A DNA stretch of 64,000 nucleotides from Actinoallomurus liliacearum (GTDB lineage: Bacteria; Actinomycetota; Actinomycetes; Streptosporangiales; Streptosporangiaceae): NCBI RefSeq assembly GCF_039542035.1, contig NZ_BAABHJ010000026.1, forward strand, positions 1-64,000, written 5' to 3'. Made by a program: the position numbers and the translations under genes. Positions 49,015-56,857 of this stretch are shown here, piece after piece. Each line of letters opens with the position of its first letter. Position 1 is the first letter of the stretch. The notes below the pieces were generated by a model. That model made no database searches and was not told the DNA's origin. It worked only from the letters and a program-made list of their open reading frames with translations.

Positions 49015-50122
49015 GGCGTGCGACCTCGTTCCTCGGTACCCGTAGCTCGACCTCGGTTCCCCGGCCGGGCACCGACGTCACGGCCGCCTCCCCGCCGAGT
49101 TCACCGACGCGGCCGACGATCGACTGCGCGACGCCGAGCCGCCCGGCCTCGGCCGCCTGTGTCAGGCGGCCGGCCGCGAATCCCACCCCGTCGTCCCGGA
49201 CGCTCACCGCGACGGCCTCGCCCTCGTCGTCGAGCAGCACCCAGGCCCGCGCGTCCGGCCCCGCGTGGCGGCGGACGTTGTCGAGCGCCTCGCCGGTCGC
49301 GGCGGCCAGGGCCCGGGCCGCCGCCTCGGGCAGCAGCACCTCCTGCGCGGGGCAGGAGACGGTGACCCGGTGACCGGCCAGGGGTTCCAGCAGTGTCCGT
49401 ACGTCGAACCGGCCGTCCGGGGCCGGTGTCGGCGGAAGGGCGATCAGCGACCGGAGCGCCGTCTCCTGCTCGCCGGCGAGCCGGCCCAGCTCGGCGGCCT
49501 CGCCCCCGAGCTCCCGGCCGCGCGTGCTGACCAGCGCCAGGACCTGCAGCACCGAGTCGTGGATGTCCCGCGCGATGCGCTGCCGCTCGGCCGTGGCCGC
49601 CTCCCGCCGGGCAGCGCGGTCGAGGGCGGCCTCCGCGCGCAGCACGAGCCGTACGACGTGACCGCCGACGGTGCCGGCGATGACCAGCAGCACGATGCCG
49701 TTGAAGGTGTTGCGCGGCAGCGCCTGGCGCTCGAGCACGTCGGCGGCCGACAGGACGGCCGCCCCGGCGACCCCCGCCCACGGTCCGCCGGCGACGGCGC
49801 AGGCCAGCACGGAGCCCGCGGCCCAGCACAGGGGCAGCGTCCCGGCGCCGTGGTCGATGCGGGCGGCCGTGTCGACCAGCCGGGTGGCGAGGACCAGGGC
49901 CGCCGCGACCGCGACGTCGGCGCCGACGAGCCAGGGCCGGCGTGCCGACGCCCGGGAGTACGCCGCCGTGGCCAGCACGGACCACGCCGCCATCACGGCG
50001 AGCACGGCCAGGCCGCCGGTGGGATGCGCGTACCGCGGGTGGTCGCGCACGATGATGACCGCGGCATAGAGGAGGGCGATGAACCGGTAGACCCCGACCG
50101 CCCGCCACATCTGCTCGACCAC
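49004..50122 (-). CDS. MacS-like sensor histidine kinase
   Basis: 372 residues from a GTG at 50122 (ATG 50110 is possible; earlier starts overlap the divergent MerR promoter). About five hydrophobic helices (first 150 residues) resemble the MacS sensor region. They are followed by ERQRIARDIHDSVLQVLALV with the phosphoacceptor histidine and a compact ATPase domain (GEALDNVRRHAG, VRDDGVGF). It is translationally linked to the response regulator downstream. Confidence 0.88.
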   Translation of the reverse strand: MVEQMWRAVGVYRFIALLYAAVIIVRDHPRYAHPTGGLAVLAVMAAWSVLATAAYSRASARRPWLVGADVAVAAALVLATRLVDTAARIDHGAGTLPLCWAAGSVLACAVAGGPWAGVAGAAVLSAADVLERQALPRNTFNGIVLLVIAGTVGGHVVRLVLRAEAALDRAARREAATAERQRIARDIHDSVLQVLALVSTRGRELGGEAAELGRLAGEQETALRSLIALPPTPAPDGRFDVRTLLEPLAGHRVTVSCPAQEVLLPEAAARALAAATGEALDNVRRHAGPDARAWVLLDDEGEAVAVSVRDDGVGFAAGRLTQAAEAGRLGVAQSIVGRVGELGGEAAVTSVPGRGTEVELRVPRNEVARHGR

Positions 50123-50167
50123 GACTGCGACATTACGGGTAAAAGACCTGAATCGCCTCCGGCTGGA

Positions 50168-50186
50168 CTCTCCCACTGTGGGAGAG
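50168..50186. promoter_or_regulatory. 19-bp palindrome at the MerR promoter
   Basis: Perfect palindrome CTCTCCCAC-T-GTGGGAGAG in the gap between the divergent MacS-like kinase and MerR genes. It overlaps the MerR ribosome binding site. The size is typical of a MerR-type operator, although the position so close to the start is unusual. Confidence 0.7.
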
Positions 50187-50195
50187 CCCATGCTG

Positions 50196-50981
50196 ATGCG
50201 GGTGAACGAGGGATACCTTCCGATCGGGCGGTTCGCCCGGCTGTGCCGGCTGAGCGTCAAGCAACTGCGGAACTACGACGACCTGGGACTGCTGGTCCCG
50301 GCCCACGTCGACCCGGACACCGGATACCGGTACTACCGGCCGGACCAGTCCCGGGACGCCCTCGTCATCGGCCTGCTGCGCTCCCTCGATGTGCCGCTCC
50401 CGGCGATCGGCCGGGTGCTGACCGCCGGGACCGGCGCGCTGGGCGGCGTACGGGACGCGATGGAGGCCGACCTGGCGCGCCGGCGGCGCAACCTCGCGGC
50501 GCTGGAGCGCATCCTCGCCGACGGGCTGCCCCGCCCCGACGTGAGCCTGGTCCGCGAACCGGCCCGCCGCGTCGCGGCCGTCCGCGACGTCGCGCCGCCG
50601 GACGGGATCGGCGCCGTGACGTCGGCGTGCGTCGCCCGCCTCATGGACGCGTGCGCGGCGGCCGGGGTCGTCCGGGCGCCGATCGGGCTGTTCCCGCTGG
50701 ACCTGACCTCGGAGGTCCTGGTCACGGTCGGCGTCGAGACGGACACGGCCGTGCCGGGCACCGCGCCGGACGTCCTGCGCGGCGGGCTGTTCGCGTCCGC
50801 GACCCACGTCGGGCCGTACGACCAGATCGGTCTGACCGCGCACGCGCTGCTGGCCTGGGCGGGCGACCGGGGGCACACCCCCGCCGGGCCGCTGCGCGAG
50901 GTCTACGTCTCCGATCCCGCGAGCACGCCGCCCGAGCGGCTCGTGACCCACCTGATGATCGAAGTGAAGGAGTCCGAATGA
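50196..50981 (+). CDS. MerR-family regulator with GyrI-like effector domain
   Basis: 261 residues from ATG 50196 (GGAGAG at 9 nt); ATG 50190 and GTG 50178 are in frame. The MerR helix-turn-helix is LPIGRFARLCRLSVKQLRNY followed by DDLGLLVP and YRYYRPDQ, then a linker helix. The effector-binding domain (about 110-261, ending ERLVTHLMIEVKESE) is the GyrI type that binds small molecules. The stop overlaps the next gene (ATGA), which encodes another GyrI-like domain. Together they probably form a drug-responsive unit. It has an intact layout, unlike the truncated relative at 18558. Confidence 0.9.
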   Translation: MRVNEGYLPIGRFARLCRLSVKQLRNYDDLGLLVPAHVDPDTGYRYYRPDQSRDALVIGLLRSLDVPLPAIGRVLTAGTGALGGVRDAMEADLARRRRNLAALERILADGLPRPDVSLVREPARRVAAVRDVAPPDGIGAVTSACVARLMDACAAAGVVRAPIGLFPLDLTSEVLVTVGVETDTAVPGTAPDVLRGGLFASATHVGPYDQIGLTAHALLAWAGDRGHTPAGPLREVYVSDPASTPPERLVTHLMIEVKESE

Positions 50982-51547
50982 AGAACCTCTACTCCGCCGC
51001 CGACGAGCCCGAGCTCGTCGAGTTCGGCCCGGCCCGTGGCCTGGGCGTCGTCGGCCAGGGCGAGCCCGGCGGCGCCGCGTACGGCACGTGCGTCGGAGCG
51101 CTGTACGCCGTCGCGGGCGGCCTGTGCGGCGTGGCCGCCCGGAACGGGCGGGCGTTCGACCTGCCGCCGCTCGAGGGCCGGTGGTGGGTCGAGGACGAGC
51201 GGTCGCCGTTCGACGTGCCACGGGAGGAGTGGCACTGGCAGATGTTCCTCCGGCTGCCCGACACGGTGGAGGACGCCTGGTACGACGAGGCGCGCGAGGC
51301 CGCGCCGCACCCGGCCGCCGCGCGGGTGCAACTCGTCACCTACACCGAGGGACGCTGCGTCCAGGTGCTGCACCGGGGGCCGTACGCCGACGAGCCGCGC
51401 ACCCTCGCGCGGATGGACGCCTCCATGAGGGAGACGGGGATGGTGCCGAACGGCCTGCACCACGAGGTGTACCTGTCCGACCTCCAGGAGACCGACCCGG
51501 CGAAGATGCGCACGATCCTGCGGATGCCGGTCCGTCCGGCGGTCTAG
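50978..51547 (+). CDS. Stand-alone GyrI-like small-molecule-binding protein
   Basis: 189 residues, overlapping the MerR gene by 4 nt. Motifs WWVEDERSPFDVPREEWHWQ and TYTEGRCVQVLHRGPYADEP, then HHEVYLSDLQETDPAKMRTI, place it in the GyrI-like group of stand-alone effector-binding proteins, some of which hydrolyse or sequester cyclic compounds and toxins. The conserved aromatic and acidic residues are retained. It is probably induced by the MerR partner in response to the same ligand. Confidence 0.87.
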   Translation: MKNLYSAADEPELVEFGPARGLGVVGQGEPGGAAYGTCVGALYAVAGGLCGVAARNGRAFDLPPLEGRWWVEDERSPFDVPREEWHWQMFLRLPDTVEDAWYDEAREAAPHPAAARVQLVTYTEGRCVQVLHRGPYADEPRTLARMDASMRETGMVPNGLHHEVYLSDLQETDPAKMRTILRMPVRPAV

Positions 51548-51556
51548 TCTCGCCGT

Positions 51557-52057
51557 GTGACGCAGACTCCGGCCGAGCCCCGGCGATACCGACTCGACGC
51601 GACGCTGTCCGGGTCGCCGGCGCTGGTGGACGGGTCCTTCCGCACGCCGACGCGGGAGGACCTGCCGCTCCTCGGCGCCCTCATGTGGGACGCCTACCGC
51701 GGCACCCCGGACGAGCGGGACGCCGGCGACGGTGTCGCGTCGGCCGTGGCGGAGATCCGGCTGACCTTCGACGGAGAGTACGGCCCGTTCCTGCCGGAGG
51801 CGTCGTTCGTCGCCGAGGAGGACGGCCGTCCCGTCGCGGCCGCGCTGGTGACGGTGTGGCGGGGGACACCGCTGCTGGCGTTCGTGTTCACCGCCTCGTC
51901 GCACACCGGCCGCGGCCTGGCCCGCCGGCTCATCCACGCGACGATGGGGGCGCTGGCGGAGCTCGGGTACGACCGGCTCTCGCTCGCCGTGACCGAGGAC
52001 AACGCCCGCGCCCGCGCCCTCTACGAGTCGATGGGATTCGTCAAGGTCCCCGCCTGA
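51557..52057 (+). CDS. GNAT N-acetyltransferase
   Basis: 166 residues from a GTG, 9 nt after the GyrI-like gene, so likely in the same operon. The acetyl-CoA loop is FTASSHTGRGLARRLIHATM and the C-terminal part SLAVTEDNARARALYESMGF. The substrate is unknown. Co-transcription with a MerR/GyrI pair would fit drug or metabolite modification. Confidence 0.88.
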   Translation: MTQTPAEPRRYRLDATLSGSPALVDGSFRTPTREDLPLLGALMWDAYRGTPDERDAGDGVASAVAEIRLTFDGEYGPFLPEASFVAEEDGRPVAAALVTVWRGTPLLAFVFTASSHTGRGLARRLIHATMGALAELGYDRLSLAVTEDNARARALYESMGFVKVPA

Positions 52058-52107
52058 GGTCCGGCACGCGACCAGGACCTCGGTTGCGGGGACGCTCAGG
52101 GGCTGAT

Positions 52108-52134
52108 AAAAAACCGACTGTACGGTCTTTTTTT
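52108..52134 (+). promoter_or_regulatory. ARE-like operator upstream of AKR/TetR operon
   Basis: A-tract/ACCG-N6-CGGT/T-tract element 15 bp before the aldo/keto reductase start. The form resembles autoregulatory elements bound by gamma-butyrolactone-receptor-type and related TetR proteins. It is the likely site of the TetR protein encoded in the same operon. Confidence 0.7.
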
Positions 52135-52149
52135 GAGAGGAACGGTGCG

Positions 52150-53121
52150 ATGTCACTGCGGGTGCTCGGTCATGGGCTGTCGAGTTCGGCGATGGGCCTG
52201 GGCTGCATGGGGATGAGCGACTACTACGACGGCCGCGACGACGAGGCGGAGTCCGTCGCCACGATCCGCCACGCCCTCGACCTGGGCGTCATCCACCTGG
52301 ACACCTCCGACGCCTACGGGCCCTTCACCAACGAGGAGCTCGTCGGCCGGGCGATCGCCGGACGGCGGGACGAGGTACTGCTGGCGACCAAGTTCGGCAT
52401 CGAGCGCGCGCCGGACGGGAGCAACCGGTTCAACGGGCGGCCCGAGCACGTGCGCGCGGCCTGCGAGGCCTCGCTGAAACGCCTCGGCGTCGACCACATC
52501 GACCTCTACTACCAGCACCGCGTCGACCCGGGGGTGCCGGTCGAGGAGACGTGGGGGGCGATGGCCGAGCTGGTGGCGGTCGGCAAGGTGCGCCATCTCG
52601 GCATCTCCGAGGCGACCCCGGAGACCCTCCGCCGCGCCGCGGCGGTGGCCCCGATCACGGCGGGCCAGTACGAGTACTCACTGTTCACCCGCGACATCGA
52701 GCAGGACATCCTGCCGACGCTGCGGGAGCTGGGCGCCGGGCTCGTCGTCTACAGTCCCCTCGGCCGCGGCATGCTCACCGGCACGGTCGGCGGGGGCTTC
52801 TCGGCCGACGACTTCCGGTCCCGCAACCCGCGCTTCCAGGGCGACAACCTCACCGCCAACCTCGCGCTGGTCGACCGTGTGCGCGCCGTCGCCACCGGCA
52901 AGGGCGTCACTCCCGCCCAGCTCGCGCTGGCCTGGGTGCTGGCCCAGGGTGAGGACGTCGTGCCGATCCCCGGCACCCGGCGGCGCGCCCGGCTGGAGGA
53001 GAACGCCGCGGCCCGCGAGATCACGCTCACGCCGGAGGACCTGGCCGCGATCGAGGAGGCCGTGCCGGTCGGCGCGGCCGCCGGCGACCGCTACCCTTCC
53101 GGCTACGCGGTGCGCAACTGA
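52150..53121 (+). CDS. Aldo/keto reductase
   Basis: 323 residues, NADPH-dependent aldehyde/ketone reductase fold. Catalytic tetrad: Asp51, Tyr56 (DTSDAYG), Lys81 (LLATKFG), His122 (YYQHRVD). LGLGCMGMS-type N-terminus (MGLGCMGMSDYY) and VVPIPGTRRRARLEENAAA at the cofactor end are typical of the AKR group related to auxin-induced/YhdN proteins. It shares an operon (11-nt gap) with a TetR regulator and is preceded by an ARE-like operator, so it is probably induced by a small carbonyl compound or signal. Confidence 0.93.
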   Translation: MSLRVLGHGLSSSAMGLGCMGMSDYYDGRDDEAESVATIRHALDLGVIHLDTSDAYGPFTNEELVGRAIAGRRDEVLLATKFGIERAPDGSNRFNGRPEHVRAACEASLKRLGVDHIDLYYQHRVDPGVPVEETWGAMAELVAVGKVRHLGISEATPETLRRAAAVAPITAGQYEYSLFTRDIEQDILPTLRELGAGLVVYSPLGRGMLTGTVGGGFSADDFRSRNPRFQGDNLTANLALVDRVRAVATGKGVTPAQLALAWVLAQGEDVVPIPGTRRRARLEENAAAREITLTPEDLAAIEEAVPVGAAAGDRYPSGYAVRN

Positions 53122-53132
53122 ACGGACGGCAC

Positions 53133-53735
53133 GTGAGCCCCTCCCCAGAACTCAAGCAGGACCGTGCCCGCAGGACCCGGCAGGCGCTCCTGCGGGCGGC
53201 GTCCGAGGCGTTCGCCGAGAACGGCTACCGGGCGACGTCGATGACCGAGATCGCGGCGCGCGCGAAGGTCGCCAAGGGGGCGCTGACCTTCCACTTCCCG
53301 GCCAAGGGCGAGATCGCGGCGGCCATCGTGGCGGACTTCTACGACCGCTGGCCGGCGCTCATCGACCGGTTGCGCGGCGAGTCCGACGGCCCCCTCGACA
53401 CCATCTGGGCGGTGCTGTCCGCCCTGGCGGAGGAGTTCGAGCACGATCCGCTGGTGCGGGGCGCCGTGCGCCTGCAGGCGGAGCGCAACGTCATCGACGT
53501 CGAGCTGCCCGCCCCGTACACCGGCTGGATCAACGCCTTCACCGAGCTGTACGCCGACGCGCGGGCGGCCGGGGAACTGCGCCCGGGGTTGGTTCCGGAG
53601 GAGCTGGCCCGGATCACGGCGGCGGCGTTCTTCGGCGTCCAGCACGTCTCCGATGCCCGGACGGACCGTGTCGACCTGGCGGAACGGACCGACGAACTCG
53701 TGCGGTTGCTGACCCTCGCCGTCCAGGCCGGCTGA
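53133..53735 (+). CDS. TetR-family regulator
   Basis: 200 residues from a GTG. The helix-turn-helix is ATSMTEIAARAKVAKGALTF followed by HFPAKGEIAAAIV. The FHF pattern and overall length resemble ArpA/ScbR-type receptors for gamma-butyrolactones, although many general TetR proteins share it. Co-transcription with the aldo/keto reductase and the ARE-like site upstream suggest autoregulation. No butyrolactone synthase (AfsA) gene is in the window. Its 3' end forms part of a long hairpin. Confidence 0.9.
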   Translation: MSPSPELKQDRARRTRQALLRAASEAFAENGYRATSMTEIAARAKVAKGALTFHFPAKGEIAAAIVADFYDRWPALIDRLRGESDGPLDTIWAVLSALAEEFEHDPLVRGAVRLQAERNVIDVELPAPYTGWINAFTELYADARAAGELRPGLVPEELARITAAAFFGVQHVSDARTDRVDLAERTDELVRLLTLAVQAG

Positions 53736-53774
53736 ACGTCCGGTCGAGGGCCGGACGTTCAGCCGGCCCTCGAC
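53727..53774. terminator. Overlapping bidirectional hairpins
   Basis: A perfect 17-bp stem with a 7-nt loop (53727-53743 with 53751-53767) spans the TetR stop codon. An alternative perfect 12-bp stem (53743-53754 with 53763-53774) shares its sequence, so the two cannot form together. It lies between convergent genes ending at 53735 and 53777. Confidence 0.85.
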
Positions 53775-53776
53775 GG

Positions 53777-54310
53777 TCAGTCGCGGGCCCGGTACACCGC
53801 GCCGGCGAACGGCAGCGCGCCGCCGGTCTCCCGCTCGTCGGGCGGCGTGAGCCCGGCGGCTGCGGCCCACGCGTCGACCAGGCCGGCCGGCCAGGACGCC
53901 CGCTCGCCGGGGAGGACGACGACCACGCCGCCGGGTGCCATCGCCCGGCCGAGTTCGCGGACGGTGTGCCGCGGGAACGCGAAGGTCTTCGGATCGAGGC
54001 GGCAGGCCACCACGGGGAGGCTCGCGGCGGAGAAGGGCAGGTCGATGTCGATCTCACCGACGCCGACCGGCGGGACGCTCCCGCCCGCGCGGCGCGCGGC
54101 CCGCCGCAGGGCGCGGGCGTCGCGTCGGCGCGGCACGGACACCTCGACCGGCACCCCGTCGGCGATCAGCCGGGCGGCCAGGTCGTGCAGGCCGGGCCCG
54201 ACGAGCCGTACCGGCGCGGTGCGCCGCGCGGCCGCCCCGGCGAGGAGCGTGCCGAGGGTCGCGTCGTCGAGCGGGGCGTGGCCGCAGGCGGCGGAGGTCG
54301 GCGTGCTCAT
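53777..54310 (-). CDS. Methyltransferase-like protein (uncertain)
   Basis: 177 residues. The spacing and the segments PVRLVGPGLHDLAARLIADG, then EIDIDLPFSAAS and RELGRAMAPGGVVVVLPGE, resemble a class I methyltransferase core. The usual glycine-rich SAM motif (DxGxGxG) is reduced to GPG, and the acidic residue after strand 2 is unclear. It may be a degenerate or unusual member. No strong ribosome binding site was seen. It could equally be a Rossmann-fold protein of another type. Confidence 0.65.
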   Translation of the reverse strand: MSTPTSAACGHAPLDDATLGTLLAGAAARRTAPVRLVGPGLHDLAARLIADGVPVEVSVPRRRDARALRRAARRAGGSVPPVGVGEIDIDLPFSAASLPVVACRLDPKTFAFPRHTVRELGRAMAPGGVVVVLPGERASWPAGLVDAWAAAAGLTPPDERETGGALPFAGAVYRARD

Positions 54311-54443
54311 CGGGGCGCCATTCGGCCGGTGCCCGCGACTGCGGACGCGGTGGGGCGGGGCTGGGTCACCGAAGTCCTCCCACGGTTTATCTGTATTCTG
54401 CAGTTATCGTAACCTACCCCTCTAACCAGGCATTATTCAGGGC

Positions 54444-55511
54444 ATGAACGACATCGACGTAGCGATCGTGGGGCTCGGACTGGCGGGCTCCGCCACCGCC
54501 TGGGCGCTGAGCCGGCGGGGCCGGAGCGTGGCCGCCTTCGAGGCGTACGGGCCGGGCCACCGGCGCGGCAGCTCACACGGTCGCGCCCGGATCTTCCGCC
54601 GCGCCTACCTGGACCCGCTGTACGTCGAGCTGACCGGCCGGGCCGGGCGGCTCTGGGACGAGCTGAGCGACGAGGCGGGGGAACCTCTCCTGACCCGCAC
54701 CGGCGGCGTCGACCACGGCCCCGGCCGGGAGCCGTCACACATGGCCGACCTGCTCCAGGGGCACGGCGTCGCCGCCGAGCTGCTCGATCCCGCCGAGGCC
54801 GCCGGCCGCTGGCCCGGCATCCGCTTCACCGGCCCCGTCGTCTTCGACCCGGAGGGCGGGGTCCTCGACCCGGAGGCGTCGATGGCCGCCATGGTCCGGC
54901 TCGCCGCCGAGGCCGGCGCGCACCTCGCGTACGACACCCCGATCCGGGCCCTGGAGCCGGACTCCACCGGCGTCCTCCTCCACACCGACCAGGCCACCTG
55001 GCACGCCCGTATGGTCGTGGTCGCGGCGGGCGGCTGGACCGGTCCGCTGCTCGACGGCCTGGTCCCGCTCCCGCCGCTGACCGTGACCCAGCAGCAGGTC
55101 TTCTTCTTCGAGGCGAAGGACCCCGGCCCCTGGCCGACCATCGTGCACGGCGAGACGTCGCTCGACGTGTACGCGCTGCCGGAGGGCCCGTACGTCAAGT
55201 TCGGCGAGCACGTGGGCGGCGCGGTGACGACCGCGGACCGCCGGGACTTCGTCGTGGACCCGGCCGCCCGCGACCGCGCGATCGAGTACGCCCGGACGTG
55301 GCTGCCGGGCGTGGACCCGGAGCCGCGCTCGGAGCTGACCTGTCTCTACACGTCGACGCCCGACGAGGACTTCGTGCTGGACCGGAGAGGGCCGTTCGTG
55401 GTCTGCTCCGCCTGCTCCGGGCACGGCGCGAAGTTCACCCCGCTGATCGGCGAACTCGCCGCCGACCTCGTCGACGGCCACCCGCCGATCCCCAGGTTCG
55501 CCCTACGGTGA
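54444..55511 (+). CDS. FAD-dependent amine oxidase, sarcosine oxidase/N-methyltryptophan oxidase type
   Basis: 355 residues. The FAD motif VGLGLAGSATAWAL begins the protein, followed by RRGSSHGRARIFRRAY, typical of monomeric sarcosine oxidases. Cys300 (ELTCLYTSTPDEDFVLD) aligns with the cysteine that binds FAD covalently, and Lys252 (YVKFGEH) with the oxygen-activating lysine. It oxidises a secondary amine such as sarcosine or N-methyl amino acids, yielding hydrogen peroxide. The AT-rich region at 54380-54430 is the probable promoter. Confidence 0.92.
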   Translation: MNDIDVAIVGLGLAGSATAWALSRRGRSVAAFEAYGPGHRRGSSHGRARIFRRAYLDPLYVELTGRAGRLWDELSDEAGEPLLTRTGGVDHGPGREPSHMADLLQGHGVAAELLDPAEAAGRWPGIRFTGPVVFDPEGGVLDPEASMAAMVRLAAEAGAHLAYDTPIRALEPDSTGVLLHTDQATWHARMVVVAAGGWTGPLLDGLVPLPPLTVTQQQVFFFEAKDPGPWPTIVHGETSLDVYALPEGPYVKFGEHVGGAVTTADRRDFVVDPAARDRAIEYARTWLPGVDPEPRSELTCLYTSTPDEDFVLDRRGPFVVCSACSGHGAKFTPLIGELAADLVDGHPPIPRFALR

Positions 55512-55582
55512 GGTGCCGAATGACGGAGACCGACGCCCCCTGCACGCACCGTACGTGCGGGGTGGGCGACCATGACCGGGCA

Positions 55583-55648
55583 AGGTTGATCACTGGCATC
55601 CGCTGCTCTCTAACGGCAGCGAACACCAGCGAAAGCGCTCAGGACCTC
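55583..55648. repeat. 66-bp inverted-repeat element, copy 1
   Basis: First of two similar 66-bp segments (see 55832). Each contains an imperfect stem (CTGG..CCGCTGC / GGCAGCG..ACCAG) and ends GAAAGCGCTC. It lies in the 385-bp region between 55512 and 55896, where no convincing gene was found. Confidence 0.65.
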
Positions 55649-55831
55649 CCGACGGTGCGCCTTCCCCGAGACTTCCGCCGGCCCATCCGCGCCTTGAGGC
55701 CATCGGCCGGATCGATCAGCCACGTTGACGTCGGCATGGACCCACCAAGACCGCCGAACCGGTCATCGGACCGGCAACGACGACGACAACGTGACCACCA
55801 CGGCGTCGAAGTCCCGCAGGGAGTCGCCCGA

Positions 55832-55897
55832 GGGTTGATCACTGGTGTTCGCTGCGTTCTGACGGCGGCGGACGCCAGTGGAAGCGCTCGGGAACCT
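55832..55897. repeat. 66-bp inverted-repeat element, copy 2
   Basis: Second copy, 249 bp after the first, with compensated changes on both stem arms (GTTCGCTGC / GGCGGACGCCAG). It overlaps the stop of the SMP-30 gene and may act as its terminator. The conserved stem with differing bases suggests a structured element. Confidence 0.65.
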
Positions 55898-56766
55898 CAG
55901 CGGGCGCCCGTGAACGGCGTCGCTACGGGGCCCCGGACGCCTGGGGTGACGTGGAAGATGCGGCCGGCGTCCGGCTCGGCCTCCCGCTGCTCCGGAGACA
56001 GGCCCTGCTGCGACGTCGTGATGAACAACGTCGAACGGTCGGTGCCGCCGAAGCCGCAGCTCGAGACGTTCGTCACCGGCAGACGCACCGTGGCGACCAA
56101 CTCCCCGGACGGGGCGTAGCGGTGCACCGCGCCGCCGCCCCACAGCGCCACCCACAGGAAGCCCTCGTCGTCCACGGTCATGCCATCGGGGTGACCGCCC
56201 TCGACCTCGGTGAACGGCCGCCGGTTCGTCACCGCGCCGGTCTCCAGGTCGTAGTCGAAGGCGTCCACTCGATCCGTCGGGGTGTCGATGTAGTACATGG
56301 TGCGGTGGTCGGGGCTCCAGCCGAGCCCGTTGGAGATCGTGACCCCTTCGAGCACCGTGCGGACCGAGCCGTCGAAGACGAACAGCGAGCCCGCGCCGGG
56401 CGTCTCGTCGAACGCCATCGTGCCGGCCCAGAACCGCCCCGCCGGATCGCACTTGCCGTCGTTCATCCGGATGGTGGCGGCATCGGCCAGGTCACCGGTC
56501 AGCGCCGTCGCCTTGCCGTCCTCGTCCAGCTCCATGAAGCAGGTGCCCGCGGCGATGATCCACCCGCCCACCACCCGCGGCACGGCGGCGCCGATGGGCC
56601 GGTCGACCTGCAGCGAACGCGGGTCGGTCAGCGTCTTGCCGTCGTAGCCGGCCAGCCACAGTCGCCCGGCCATGATGTCCACCCAGCCGAGCCGGTCGCC
56701 GTACCAGAACGGCCCCTCGGCGTGCTCCACCTTGACCGGCGAACAGGGTTCCGCGGTGCGTTCCAT
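55897..56766 (-). CDS. SMP-30/gluconolactonase family lactonase
   Basis: 289 residues from ATG 56766 (GGAG 7 nt upstream); ATG 56802 touches its ribosome binding site and is less likely. A six-bladed propeller with the family's metal ligands: Glu in AEGPFWYGD, Asn in IRMNDGKCDPAGRFWAGTM, Asn in TISNGLGWSPD, and Asp in GHPDGMTVDDEGFLWVA. Members hydrolyse sugar lactones in pentose or uronic acid oxidation. The sugar is unknown. It is divergent from cobD with a 91-bp gap. Confidence 0.9.
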   Translation of the reverse strand: MERTAEPCSPVKVEHAEGPFWYGDRLGWVDIMAGRLWLAGYDGKTLTDPRSLQVDRPIGAAVPRVVGGWIIAAGTCFMELDEDGKATALTGDLADAATIRMNDGKCDPAGRFWAGTMAFDETPGAGSLFVFDGSVRTVLEGVTISNGLGWSPDHRTMYYIDTPTDRVDAFDYDLETGAVTNRRPFTEVEGGHPDGMTVDDEGFLWVALWGGGAVHRYAPSGELVATVRLPVTNVSSCGFGGTDRSTLFITTSQQGLSPEQREAEPDAGRIFHVTPGVRGPVATPFTGAR

Positions 56767-56857
56767 GCCTCGGCTCCAACCGTGATGCGTGATCAGCGTC
56801 ATCCTTCCACTACCCGCTCCGGAGCCGGAGACCGTCCGGGGCCTATCGTCTTCGTTC

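Noticed and set aside
50178..50260. Longer N-terminus of the MacS-like kinase starting at 50260
   Set aside because: The extra residues are antisense of the MerR start and operator and do not resemble a kinase N-terminus.
56767..56857. Cobalamin riboswitch before cobD
   Set aside because: The gap to the divergent gene is only 91 bp and contains no B12-box-like sequence or long structured leader.
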